Source: Clitoria ternatea (taxonomy: Eukaryota > Streptophyta > Magnoliopsida > Fabales > Fabaceae). From it: a stretch of DNA of 64,000 bases. The translations under genes and the position numbers were made by a program. The DNA is taken from positions 164,010,667 through 164,074,666 of the forward strand of contig CM075673.1 in the NCBI GenBank assembly GCA_037962975.1, given 5' to 3'. Shown piece by piece: positions 1 through 11,125 of this stretch. Position 1 is the first letter of the stretch, and every line of letters starts with the position of its first letter. A model generated the notes under the pieces. That model saw only the letters and a program-made list of their open reading frames with translations. It ran no database searches and was not told the origin of the DNA.

Positions 1-457
1 GGATCGTACTCTGATAATTGACCTACCCTCCTGACACATTCTGAAAGTTGAGCCACCCTGATTGACATAATATACACGCTATCAGAGCTAAGGGACCCAC
101 CTGCATCCAACGACTCATTTTTCTCACGTACAACTATAAGAAGCATATTTCAATACACATGCATGGTATCGTTGTTCTATCTCAGACTTACTGTTACTTC
201 GCTTGAGCATTCATTGAGTTCTTACACTCTTCTAACTTGAGCGTCGGAGAATCTTCGCAGGTAGCACCACCTTTCGCCCCCCTACAACGCGAAACGTTGG
301 TGTGAAGGATCTCCAGGACAACAAGACCGGCCTCTCCCACTGAGAGACCGGATTACAACATCGGATATACCCTGTTCCGGTGTGCAAACCCTAAAAACAC
401 CTGCATTCTTGTGGCTGGTCCCACATCGGATCCTAGACCCCGGTCCAGACCAGTTCA
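1..457 (+). mobile_element. 3' part of a Ty3/gypsy-type LTR (TGATCC...GATCA family)
   Basis: This segment matches the 3' half of three other LTRs in the window (17844-18853, 41374-42272, 61570-62324). It shares the block 'cttgagcgtcggagaatctt' followed by 'cgcaggt', the text 'gaaggatctccaggacaaca', and the closing 'gaccccgg...ca'. The 5' part lies outside the window, so I cannot tell whether it is a solo LTR or the 3' LTR of a longer element. The end at base 457 is set by alignment with the copies that end in GATCA. It abuts a minus-strand LTR fragment and may have inserted into it. The family resembles Tat-lineage gypsy LTRs, which is inference. Confidence 0.75.
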
Positions 458-2050
458 ATAACTAAATATCATCAATCAATCAATCATAATCAAATCAATT
501 AAATATCATTAATACATATCATAATGCAAAATTTAATGATTATTAATATAGTCAATTTGAGTCCTTCTGGTCAATTCCTCGCATAGGTATATGTAAGTCC
601 ATATAATCCAGTCCTTGCATAGGTATAGTTCAGTCCATATGGGTCATAATGGTCCAAGTCCTTGCATAGGTATAGTCCAGTCCATATAGGTCATAATGGT
701 CCAAGTCCTTGTATAGGTATGTTAGAGTTAGTTAAACCGGATATTTAATTTAAACTTTATTAAAAATTTTAAGTTAAAAAGTTAATATTTTAAAATAATA
801 ATATTATTAAATTTAAAAGGAGTAGGGGACTCCTCCCATTATTCTTATGTCTTTTCATATTATACTCTTATCTCACTCCCTCTTACCTTGAATTGTTACC
901 CAAAAGAGATTTGCTTTGCGCCTCCGATTTCTAGAAATATTAATACCAATCTTATTTCAGTATAGGCATAAGATAAAGATTATTACTACTTAAAACAGAA
1001 ATGATAAATTTTGAATAGTGAATAGTAAAACGTGAATAGTAACAGTAAATAGTAAATCGTGAATAATAACGGTAAATAGTAAATCATGAATAGTAACGGT
1101 AAATAGTAAAAACGTGAATAGTAAAGGTAAATAGTAATAGTAAATAGTAATTTCCTATTTGAATAGTAATTTACTATTGAAACAGTGTTTTACTATGCAG
1201 AATAGTAACTTAAAATAATATTATTTCTAGTATAATAACAGATTTCTAAAAAAGATATGAAAATAACCCAAAAAAATATAAAAGAGAAGTATTCTTATCT
1301 TAGGATTCTAGCAGAACCTTCTCCCAAAAAATTTTACTTCTCTCTCTCACTTCCACCACTATCTCACTAGCACTACTATATTAAGAAAACTTAATCTGAA
1401 ATTGTGAATTCTAAAGAAGAAATCCTTCGGTATTTATAGAAAAAAATTTACTATGCATTCCATTATTTTAATATAAAAGTACTGTGCATTTTTGAATTTT
1501 TTATTCCTGGTTACTGTGCATCTTTTGAAAATTTCATAAATGTACAGTGTTTTGCATAGTAACTATCGGCAAAATTATTAAGCTAAATAGTAACCTTTTA
1601 CTCGGTATATTTTAAATATTCAAAATGAGTCCTTTTTGAAATTTAGCGATATTATATCAGTCCTCACTAATTTTATAATAAGTAATATAAAGCTGAAATT
1701 TTAAAAATCTAAAATTTTCTGTTCATAAAAATTTATTGATACGTTCCCAATTTTTAACTATTGGAAAAAAATAGAGATTTTTCTCAAACCGATAATTTTT
1801 AGATAAGTCTACTTGAAACGGATTTTAGAAAATTTTCTTATAATTTAAATTCACTTTCTTATAAATATTTTTAATTTAAGTCACTTATATGAATTTAAAA
1901 TTATTTAAAAAAATATTATTTTATTTAAAAAATTCCAAAATTCCAAAAATTCCAAAAAATCATAAATAATACGTAGATTAAAAAGTTCTAAAGAACCATA
2001 ATTTAATTCCTTCAAAATTTCAATATAAAAATAAAAATAGGGGTGTTACA
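458..2050 (-). mobile_element. LTR fragment related to the LARD-like element, opposite orientation
   Basis: Read on the minus strand, this starts at 2050 with TGTAACACCCCTATTTTTA and then follows the 3.8-kb LTRs at 4883 and 11126 from about their base 335 onward: the 'gaaggaatta..tatggttct' block, the TACTATT-rich zone, the 'ccttactccttttaaattt' block and the repeated 'tgcaaggact' units. It lacks about 330 bp that the intact LTR has just after its first few bases. It is diverged from those LTRs, so it is an older family member. The other end is lost at the junction with the LTR at 1-457. It carries no coding sequence. Confidence 0.8.
1008..1205. repeat. TACTATT-type low-complexity repeat inside the LTR
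   Basis: An irregular array built from 'gaatagtaa', 'ggtaaatagtaa' and 'aatcgtgaatagt'. The same array, in the opposite orientation, is at 6030-6240 and 12273-12483 in the two LTRs of the LARD-like element. It is an LTR component and not a gene. Confidence 0.8.
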
Positions 2051-2180
2051 ATAGTGGTGGCGACTATGATGATTATGGTGGGAACAAGGGGATGCTGGTG
2101 GTAGAGGTGGTAATAGCAGCGGCGGTAGTGGTAGTGATGGTGGTGACGATAGTGGTGGCATTAAGGAGGGTATGGTTATG
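2051..2180. repeat. GGT/GAT-rich tract, left part
   Basis: Imperfect trinucleotide sequence (gtggtggcg, gatggtggtg and similar). A like tract resumes at 18905-19110 on the far side of the retrotransposon nest, so the nest probably inserted into one GGT-rich tract. Translations of it are low-complexity and I do not call them genes. Confidence 0.7.
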
Positions 2181-2485
2181 TGATAAGTCTTGAAAAGACT
2201 TAATAATTTCATCTTTAATTTATCTTAATCCATTAAATATTGGTTAGTTTGGCATTATTATTTAATAAATTGTCAATAATTCTTGTTTTAGTTATTTAAT
2301 TCAAAAGTGTTTAAATTGTGCAAGAAAATGGTTAAAAAGATAAGTATATAAGGAATTATTTGTATTGAGAGATTTATTAACCCAACGTACATACGCTAGA
2401 AAGCCAGCGTACATACGCTAGGCATGTATTTGTTTGCATGTTGCAGGATTAGGTGTAGGACATCCAGCGTACATACACTGGAACG

Positions 2486-2810
2486 CGCATAAACAGAACC
2501 TGAAAAGAGAAGCTTCAAGCTCAAGCGTGAAAGCTTCAAGTTCAAGCGTGAAAGCATCAAGCTTAAGCGTGAAAGCATCAAGCTCAAGCGTGAGACCACC
2601 ATGCAATTTACGTGAAAGGAAGAAAACTCAACATGCAACCTTCGATCACGCTCAAGCTCACACAGTCACACTCAAGCGTGATTCCATTGCATTCATTAAT
2701 TCAAGCTCACGCTTAAGCGTATCTCAATCACGCTCAAGCGTGAAGTCACAGAATGCATAAATTAACGACCTCGCTTAAGTGCCAGTAAATCACGCTCAAG
2801 CGCAATTCTG
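2486..2810. repeat. CTCAAGCGTGAA repeat cluster in the outer LTR
   Basis: About a dozen spaced copies of (t)caagcgtgaaagc and their inverted form cacgctcaagcg. Several form short palindromes such as cacgctcaagcgtg at about 2731. The cluster produces an open frame of 108 codons rich in Ser-Ser-Val-Lys, which I treat as an artefact. Confidence 0.75.
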
Positions 2811-3190
2811 TTTATTCAGTTTGTTATTTTTCCCTCCAAGTGAAGTGCTGTAGTTCCCATTAATTAGATGTATCAGTTGTTGTTTTCTGCTGTACCTTAG
2901 TAATTTAAGTAATGTCTTAATTAATCATTTATCTGTAATCATGTAATTAGTTTAATTATTATTTAAGTTTCCCTTGTAATTAATTAGTTAGTTAGTTGTA
3001 AGTTACCTATATATATACTTGTACATACTCTGTAAAAAAAGAGAGAAGAACACACAGAAGCAATAACACGATTCATTTTCTCATTTCTAATCTCTCTCTA
3101 ATTCTTTTCTCTCTCTAAATTCTCTCGTCCATGTCTTTTCACATTCCTTTGACAGAATCCATTCCCATGGGTTTCTAAACCCCTAGGGTT

Positions 3191-3195
3191 GGGAT
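3191..3195 (+). repeat. Target-site duplication GGGAT (left)
   Basis: GGGAT directly before TGTAACATCCC at 3196. The second copy is at 17224-17228, directly after GGTGTTTCA. Confidence 0.9.
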
Positions 3196-4516
3196 TGTAA
3201 CATCCCAGATTTTTAAATAATTATAAAATTCAAATTAAGGTTATGGATTGATGGGATTAATGGTTAATTAATGGATTAATTGCCAATTGGGCAAATTATT
3301 GAGTGATAATAATTTTAATAATAATAATAATATATGCCTTTGGTGGTTAATGGGCCGGTTCTCTCCTTCTCCCTCTTCCTTGGTCCACGTGGAGTGTATT
3401 AAATGCTGGAGGGGAGGAAATGATTAAAAAGGACTAGCATTTAATGCTGATAGGATTGCATTAATGAGGATGGGATGGCTGATGGAGTGTGAACTGATGG
3501 AGGCAGTGTGTGTATGTTGATAAGCTTTAGCTTTGGTTTTCCTCCTCACTCTCTTCATTTCTCGTTGGTTGCATGTTCTTATGAGAGAGAGAAATGCTCT
3601 CTCTTCTCTCTAGACTCCATGAGGCTTTCTGCCTCTTTGCCTCCTCCTTTATCTTCATCTTCCCCCACTCACGTATGGTGTAGAACTGAGTGGAGTATGC
3701 TGGGAATCAACGTGTTGCTGTAAGGATCAGCGTGGGGGAGTGCAACAGCGTGTGGCTGTGTGACTTGGAGGCTGGGTTCTTCCTTTGGTTCCCTGGTGCT
3801 TCCTCTTCGTCTTCCTCTCCTTCTTCCTTCATATGATGGGCTCGGTTGGAGCCTTCAGCTGTGTGCATGCCTCGGTTTGTGATGCATGATGGTTCACTGT
3901 TGATGAGGCTGTGCTGCTCTTGTGAGGATGAAAACATGCATGGTATGGTGCATGGAAGCTTGGTGGTCCTCCATGGTGGGGAGGATGGTGCTGTTCGAGT
4001 GTAGAACAGCTTTGTACTAAGCCTTGGAGGTTGCTGCTCGAGTAAACAGCATGGATTCGAGGACGTTGCTGGGACGAGTGGAAGCCATGATGGCTCTTCT
4101 CACTGTTGGAATGTCGAGCAGAGTGCTGCTGTGGCTGGGCCGAGTGCCCATGTGACTCCTGGAAGCTTATCCAGGTAAGGGGAGCTATTGCATCTTAAGT
4201 GCATAGTTTATGGACGGACTTCCGGGTGACTCTATTGTATTGTGTTGTGTTTTGATAGATGCTGTGTGTTGTTGAGTTGAACCTGGATTGATGTTTATTA
4301 TTTAAGTTGTGCATGATTATCCGTCCAAGGGATGCATGATGATATCTGTGATGATGATTATATTATGATGCTTGAGATACATGTTACATTGATGCTGAGT
4401 GCATTGTGTGGTTGTTATTGGTCCCTATGTTGTGATGGTATGATTAAATGCATGTGATGCTTGTTGATGCATATACTTGTGATAAATGAATGAATAGGGA
4501 CTGTTATGATGAATGC

Positions 4517-4860
4517 CGAGTAGGCTTTATAGATGAAAGCATGAAATGCTTACTGTAAAGGATAAATCCGAGTGAATAGAGGATAATCCGAGTAGATGGC
4601 ATAGGATTGCCGAGTGGATGTGGTATAAGCCGAGTCATCTGATTGTTGTTGAATTGCCGAGTGCACATGATGTTGAACGCAGGTTTCCGAGTGGGCAATC
4701 GAATGAATATGAGTTGAATTTATATGCATACGTGTTCTTGAGTTATTGAATATGAACACCTTGCGGGGTGCCACAAGGGTATAATCCCGAGTGAAGAGGA
4801 CGGGGTCCTAATGTTGAATGTGATGAAAGACCTCGAGTTGGACTCGGGGCAGTGCCTGGG
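4517..4860 (+). repeat. CCGAGTG motif array, left part
   Basis: The motif CCGAGTG (variants ccgagta, cgagttg) occurs roughly every 25-40 bp, for example at 4568, 4587, 4611 and 4630. The array is cut at 4882 by the LARD-like element and resumes at 14930. Confidence 0.8.
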
Positions 4861-4877
4861 GCACTAAGCGTGAAATG

Positions 4878-4882
4878 ATACG
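4878..4882 (+). repeat. Target-site duplication ATACG (left)
   Basis: ATACG precedes TGTAACATCC at 4883. The same five bases follow GGTGTTACA at 14917-14921. Confidence 0.95.
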
Positions 4883-7800
4883 TGTAACATCCTATTTTCA
4901 TCACAAATAGGAAATAGATATTAATATATATTTCTTGAGAAATACTTACTATAAGTTAGTTTATTATTATCATTTTTTTAAAATTTTGGTATTTATATTT
5001 TTATTATTTGTTTTTTTTAATAATAATAATAATAAAATGAAAATATTTTTGAATGAGAATTTTAAAGTGACTTAATTAGTATTCACTAATTAAGAAAATT
5101 ATATTAAGAATTTTTAATATCTTTGTTATTCACCATTTTTATTTTATGTTGTTATATTTTTATTTTTTTTACATATTTAAGATTTAACTCTTATTAGAAT
5201 TTTAAAATAAAATTTTGAAGGAATTAGACTATGGTTCTTTTAAACTTTTTGATCTACATAATATTTATGATTTTCTGGAATTTTTTGAAAATTTTGAATT
5301 ATTTTAATAAAATAATATATTTTAAATAATTTTAAATTCATATAAAGTTGCTTAAAATTAAAAATATTTACAAGAATGTAAAGTTAAATTATAAGAAAAT
5401 TTTCTAAAATCCATTTCAAGTAGACTTATCTAAAAATTATCGGTTTGAGAAAAATCTTGATTTTTTCTAATCGTTAAAAAATTAGAAACGTATCAATAAA
5501 TTTTTATTAACAGAAAATTTTAGATTTTTAAAATTTCAGCTTTATATTACTTATTATAAAATTAGTGAGGACTGATATAATATCGCTAAATTTCAAAAAG
5601 GACTCATTTTGAATATTTAAAATATACCGAGTGAAGGGTTACTATTTGACTTAATAATTTTGCCGACAATTACTATGCAAATCACTGTGCATGTATGAAA
5701 TTTTCAAAAGATGCACAGTAACCTGGAATAAAAAATTCAAAAATGCATAGTACTTTTATATTAAAATAATGGAATGCATAGTAAATTTTTTTCCTATAAA
5801 TACCGAAGGATTTCTTCTTTAGAATTCACAATTTCAGATTAAGTTTTCTTAATATAGTAGTGCTAGTGAGATAGTGGTGGAAGTGAGAGAGAGAAGAAAA
5901 GTTTTTGGAGAGAAGGTTCTGCCAAAATCCTAAGGTAAGAATACTTCTCTTTTATATTTTTTGGGTTATTTTTATATCGTTTTTTAGAAATCTGTTATTA
6001 TACTGGAAATAATATTATTTTAAGTTACTATTCTGCATAGTAAACACTATTTCAATAGTAAATTACTATTTCAATAGTAAATTACTATTCAAATAGTAAA
6101 TTACTATTTACTGTTACTATTTACCATTACTATTCACGATTTACTATTTACTGTTACTATTCACTGTTACTATTCACGTTTTACTATTTACTGTTACTAT
6201 TTACGATTTACTATTCACTATTCACTATTCACTATTCAAAATTTACCATTTTTTTATTTTAAGTTGTAATCTTAATTTTCATCTTGTAATTATATTAAAA
6301 TGAAATTGGTATGTTTTAGAACTCGGAGACGAGGCGCGCATGGATTTTCAATAACGAATCGGTATACAAGAGGTAAGGGGGAGTGAGATAAAAATATAAT
6401 ATGAAAGACATAAGAATAAAGGGAGGAGTCCCTTACTCCTTTTAAATTTAATAATATTATTATAAAGTAATAACTTCTCAACTTAAAATTTATAATAAAT
6501 TTAATATACTGTGTAACTTATTCTGAAATATCTATACATAGATCTGAATTATTATAACTTATACGGACTGAACTAAACCTATGCAAGGACTTGGATTTTT
6601 ATATCCTATATGGATCGAACTAAACCTATGCAAGGACTTGGAATATTATGACCTGTCTAGACTGAACTATACCTATGCGAAGACTGGATATATGGACTTA
6701 TATAGACCTGTGCGAGGAATGGACTATAAGGACTCAAAATCAAATCTACTAATTTAAATAACCATTAAAAATTTGAATTATATTTATAAGCGATATTTAG
6801 TTGATTTGACTTGATTATAATTAATTATATTTGATTTCGATTAATGATATTGTGATTTATAATATTAGACTGTGATTAATAATATTCAATTATGATTGAT
6901 GATATTTGATTGTGATTGATGAGATTACTATACTTGATTATGGTTGATGAATGATTGATGATCTTGTGATATGAAGTTTGAGCATATAACAAGCATGACG
7001 GAAAGTTAAAACTCAGTAAGAATTTTCTTACCTTACTCTTTAAATTTTTATTCCAAGAGAAAGTATTTTGTAATTATTTTAGTTTTTTATTTCTTCTTAT
7101 AAATAATTTTTATTAACTTTATTTTTAATCTCAATAATAAAATCTAGTATTAGAAAGAAGCTATTTTATGAAAATCAGAGGTTGAGATAATTAATTCTTG
7201 AATTAAAGAAAATTTTTATAGTTTTAAGTATTCTTAGTTAATGATTTTAAATTATTTTCTTTAGAAATTAGAAGTTTAAAGTAAATTATTTTGGTTTTCC
7301 CCAACGAAATAACTAAAGAATATTTTGTGGAGATTTCTAAAACTCAATCTAGTTAAGATTTAAATTGAGAAAGATTATGTAAATATATGAAGGTTTTTAA
7401 GAGAAAGCTTTGAGATATTTAAGGCTTGGAAACTCAATTTTGGTAAGATCTGAATTTGAAGACTGTACTAAATTATTTCAGTATAACAGAAGTTCAAAGA
7501 AGAACTTATGGAAATGTACAGTTTATTGTGATGATTTTGTGAACCTTTATGGTATTTAATAATTGAGTTTCTAAAAGCCTTAACCAACTAAATATGCGAG
7601 TAGTTCATGCATCATGAATCATTAAAGAGAATTGAGATGTGATATTGCCTGGGGACGGATTATAGAAACCGAGGATACATTAGAGGAGGCTTAATTGCGA
7701 GCCTTGGGATGAGAGAGTGTGAAAGGGTGCTTCAGGTGACCTGGGGTCGCTCCCTAGTGTCGGGTACTTTCACAATAAAAACTTTCTCAGTCTGACTAGT

Positions 7801-8673
7801 CTCTAAGTGTTTCCACGCCAGTTGAGCTGTTCATATGCCATGAAGGCATTTATGTTATTATTATCCAGAATTTATGAAACAGTGTAAACTCCTGGTTGGC
7901 CCAGTGCAAACTAAAACTTTAAGGGCCCACATGCATAAACTGAATGAGACAGTAGCATAAGCATTACATAACATTCATGTGATTGTGACATTCTATATGG
8001 ATGGTTATGAATGAAAATATAAGTGTTATGTATGTGGAAATCCTATATTCATAATTGATTGTATATGAGATTATGACTGATATTACTATATTAGTTTGTG
8101 AAAACCCTTATGCTTATGTCTTATCTGTAATATATTATATTTTGTTTCTCACTCCTTCTTGTTTGAATTTTTGTGTCCAAAATATATGTTATATGATATA
8201 TAGCTAGCAGTCCAAGATGGAAGGATATATAATTACAAGAGGATAAAGTGGTCTCATTCTCAATCGATTAGATGAAGAGATATGACAAGAGTAGGATTCA
8301 AAACTCGATGGTTCAAGGACTAGGAAATGATTGTTCACATTTGTAGTAGAGGTATAGTTTAGTTTTATTTTGCCTTATTACAATATCAAGTAGATAATTG
8401 TAACAAGGTAAAGGTTAAACTTTGATAAACTCTTTCATTCGGATATAATATTGTAATGATTTATCACTTATGATTTCTATAAATTATTTTGTCATTATGG
8501 ACAAATATTGAAAGACAATTTTTTTTTACTTTCAATATTCAAAGGAAATCAGATGTATATACGTCCTTGTATACACGAGATAAAGAGTGATAAATATGTA
8601 TATCTTTCTAAAAGTTTTTTTTTAAAAGTAAGAAGAATACATATATATCTCGTGTATATAAGGGGGTGTTACA
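4883..8673 (+). repeat. 5' LTR of the LARD-like element
   Basis: Starts TGTAACATCC and ends GGTGTTACA (TGTAACA/TGTTACA inverted ends). It contains the TACTATT-rich zone at 6030-6240, three spaced copies of 'cctatgcaaggacttgg' type at 6570-6680, a G-rich block near 7650-7780, and an inverted repeat (gtatacacgagata at about 8570, tatctcgtgtata at about 8647) just before its end. Short open frames in it recur identically in the 3' LTR and look random. Confidence 0.95.
6030..6240. repeat. TACTATT-type repeat in the 5' LTR
   Basis: Irregular units such as tactattcac, tttactgttac and aatagtaaattactatt. The identical block is at 12273-12483 in the 3' LTR, and a diverged inverted version is at 1008-1205. 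Confidence 0.85.
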
Positions 8674-8676
8674 AAG

Positions 8677-8688
8677 TGGTATCAGAGC
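8677..8688 (+). other. Primer-binding site, initiator-Met tRNA type
   Basis: TGGTATCAGAGC, three bases after the 5' LTR end. It is complementary to the 3' end of plant initiator tRNA-Met, the usual primer of chromoviral gypsy and many copia elements. Confidence 0.93.
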
Positions 8689-10360
8689 AGTTCAATCCAA
8701 ACCGGCTTGTGGTATGGTCTTACTAGCGTGTTAGTGTACTCTGATGGTTGAGTTTGACAAGAGATTTTATGGTTGAGAAAAGAGGAAATTTTATTAGAGT
8801 AAATGGTAAGAAGTAAGTGAAGAAAAATTAGGAGTATAGAAAGAAGGAACTAATTTTAAGTTCATAAGAAGTATAAGTTAAAACTTTATAGCCTGTTACT
8901 TGAAAAATGTTATTGCAGGGATTATCAGAAACTGGCCATTCTGAAGTCTTTCTTGACATTGTTTAAGTACAGGCCTTAATGTATGGTGGAATGATAAGGT
9001 AAATTAACTAATGCAGTTATTTCCTTTTATTCCAAATGTATTGTATGGTGTTTGATTCTCTGATTAATATGTGATAGTGAAATATTCTAACATTTTCCTG
9101 TTTTACAATATGGTATGAGACAACAAGGGAGATAAAACAATAGAAAATTCTTAGAAATATTTTGGTATGAATTCTAGACTGGAGCTGTCGTGACTTTGAC
9201 TACTTAGTTATAAACTATCGGGACTGATCACCCCGAATGATTTGCACTAAGTAGTGAAAGACATGTCAAAAGAAGGATGTTAAGATCAACGAATTTAACC
9301 TTGGGTTAATGTAGTATATGGAGAAATGGAGATAAACTCAATAAATTCTATTAGGATATTCCTTACCATGTCCTTGAAGTTGTAAGAGATACTTGTGTGA
9401 ATTAGAATTCCAATGGGTAAATAACTGTTGTAATCCCAAACTAGTATAACAAATTCTTTAAGATAGAATCATAGTTTTTCCTTTGGTGATATATTTTGAA
9501 AAGAAAAATGTGTGGATGTATACTTTATGAAAAAATATGATAATTTATAACTTGTTTGATATAACAAATAATCATATTAGGAATTGTATCTCTGGCTATT
9601 TGTATTGATTCTTCTTTTGTATGACATATAAAATATGTTAATTATTGTTTGATTTGATGAAGTTTTCATTTATGATGTGTACGATTGAATAATATATATG
9701 ATGGTTATGTGTGTAAATATATGAATTAATGAAACTTTTATGATTGTGACATCGAATGTAATTAACCATATATTTTTGAATTTTTTTTTAATTGATTTAT
9801 TGTGATAAATATATCAATGAATGACCTAAAATAAGCATTATAGATCTTTGGAAGACATCGATATTGGTTTAATATTTAGAAATTGTGACATAAAATATTT
9901 TTGTAATTCCTAACAATATGATACATGTTTATCAAGTTATTTTCTTTTAGTCATCGATTTTGTTCGACGAATATATATACATGATATAAATCATTGTTAT
10001 GTAATGACCATTGTAGATTTAAAATAAAGAAATGTGTTAGTAAACCATGAGGAAGTAGATATGAACCTTTACTTATTGATTACATAAGTCTTAGTTACCT
10101 ATAAAAAAATATTCAAGTGAATATTTCTAAGTCAACGTAGTGATTTGTGATCATTTAAGATTGGAGAATTTATCAAATATATGTAATGGTTGTAGTCAAT
10201 TATAATGGAATGTGTAATCACTTAGTTAAGGAATATTTGATTCATTATAGAAGACAATAAGAAATGATTACATACCCTGGATTATCATGAAGCAAAGACC
10301 ACAAGGATTTAACTAGTACAACATGGACTAAGACATATTTATCCTTTCTCACTAGGATAA
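8689..10360. other. Non-coding left part of the LARD interior
   Basis: AT-rich sequence without a long open frame on either strand and without any retroviral protein motif that I could find. I see no tandem repeats in it. Confidence 0.7.
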
Positions 10361-10366
10361 TTTATT
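10361..10366 (-). terminator. Possible polyadenylation hexamer AATAAA
   Basis: AATAAA on the minus strand, about 45 nt past the stop of the small ORF at 10411-10560. The hexamer alone is weak evidence in AT-rich DNA. Its position relative to the ORF is what makes it worth recording. Confidence 0.35.
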
Positions 10367-10410
10367 ATACACGATTACATTAAGGAAAATAAAATAGAAC
10401 ATCTAGTATA

Positions 10411-10560
10411 TCATAGATAGAGGTCTAAGAGTCTTGGCAATACAAAAATTATCCAAACTAGAGAAATAATCATAACGATTATAAGAAGTGAAGCACTTGT
10501 TACCACAACTTGTAGTCCATCCCGACTTCGTTCTTCCTTACTTCTAGGAAGGTTAGCCAT
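10411..10560 (-). CDS. Antisense small ORF: putative 49-aa single-pass membrane miniprotein
   Basis: ATGGCT at 10560 opens a 49-codon frame that closes with TGA at 10413-10411. The protein has a polar, charged N-terminus (MANLPRSKEERSRDG) followed by one long hydrophobic segment at about residues 18-45 (rich in Leu, Ile, Val, with a Trp at 36), so a single membrane helix is likely. The start is the first AUG downstream of a TATA box at 10667-10673, and the leader between them is pyrimidine-rich and AUG-free. Upstream lie five AACGG cores. It runs opposite to the retroelement and sits in a non-coding LARD interior, so it could be a captured host gene fragment or a resident antisense gene of the family. 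I do not recognise the protein. A short ORF can arise by chance, so the case rests on the promoter-leader-ORF-poly(A) arrangement. Confidence 0.42.
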   Translation of the reverse strand: MANLPRSKEERSRDGLQVVVTSASLLIIVMIISLVWIIFVLPRLLDLYL

Positions 10561-10666
10561 CGAATAGTATGATAGTACTTGAAAAAAAAAAGATTGAAGA
10601 AATTAGACAGAAGAGAGAAACTAAGAAACCTTGAAGTTGTGATAGGAAGTGAGAATGGAATGAGAA

Positions 10667-10673
10667 TTTATAA
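10667..10673 (-). promoter_or_regulatory. TATA box for the antisense small ORF
   Basis: TTATAAA on the minus strand, 107 nt before the ATG at 10560. This would place the start of transcription near 10640 with a leader of about 80 nt. Confidence 0.5.
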
Positions 10674-10694
10674 GCAAGCAAGGGAGGGAGAGTT

Positions 10695-10757
10695 GCAACG
10701 GTCATAAACGGCTAGTCCAACGGCTAGTCCAACGGCTAGTTGCTAACGGCTAGTTGT
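10695..10757. promoter_or_regulatory. Cluster of MSA-like (AACGG) elements
   Basis: Five AACGG cores at 10697, 10707, 10719, 10731 and 10745. Two (10716-10726 and 10728-10738) are TCCAACGGCTA, full matches to the mitosis-specific activator consensus YCYAACGGYYA bound by three-repeat MYB proteins in G2/M promoters. The cluster is 24-80 bp upstream of the minus-strand TATA box, the usual place for such elements. It may also be read simply as a short tandem repeat of 'aacggctagtcc'. Confidence 0.5.
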
Positions 10758-11107
10758 CCAGTAATTAATTCTTAGCAGTCCATTTTACTATATTACGAGT
10801 AGGAATTTTAATTAATAGATGTTATGGATTATGTTAAGTAAGATTTTAATAGATTGAGAAACGTAATTATTGAGGTGTTTAGAGTTAACCATCAATTTAT
10901 GATGAGCATGGTTGACAAAATTAAGACGAGTAATATTTTTGAATTAAGGAAAAAAATACAGATAAGATTAAAAAAAGAGAGATAAATGGCAATGTTAAGG
11001 AAAATGTACACAATTGCCAAGGAAACTAGAAATATATTTTAGAACAGTTCAGTTAGTTTAGCTATGGTAAGATTTATTAACAATATTAAATTTCGAGGAC
11101 GAAATTT

Positions 11108-11125
11108 CTTTTAGGGGAGTAGAGT
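11108..11125 (+). other. Purine-rich tract before the 3' LTR
   Basis: 'ctttta ggggagtagagt' lies immediately before TGTAACATCC at 11126. GGGGAGTAGAG is the likely plus-strand primer. Confidence 0.8.

Noticed and set aside
2434..2760. A 108-codon Ser/Val-rich frame
   Set aside because: It is made by the CTCAAGCGTGAA repeat cluster of the outer LTR.
8508..8726. Small frames in the 3.8-kb LTRs (also 6290-6481, 12533-12724, 14751-14963)
   Set aside because: They are copied identically in both LTRs, read through the LTR ends and primer site, and have no recognisable content.
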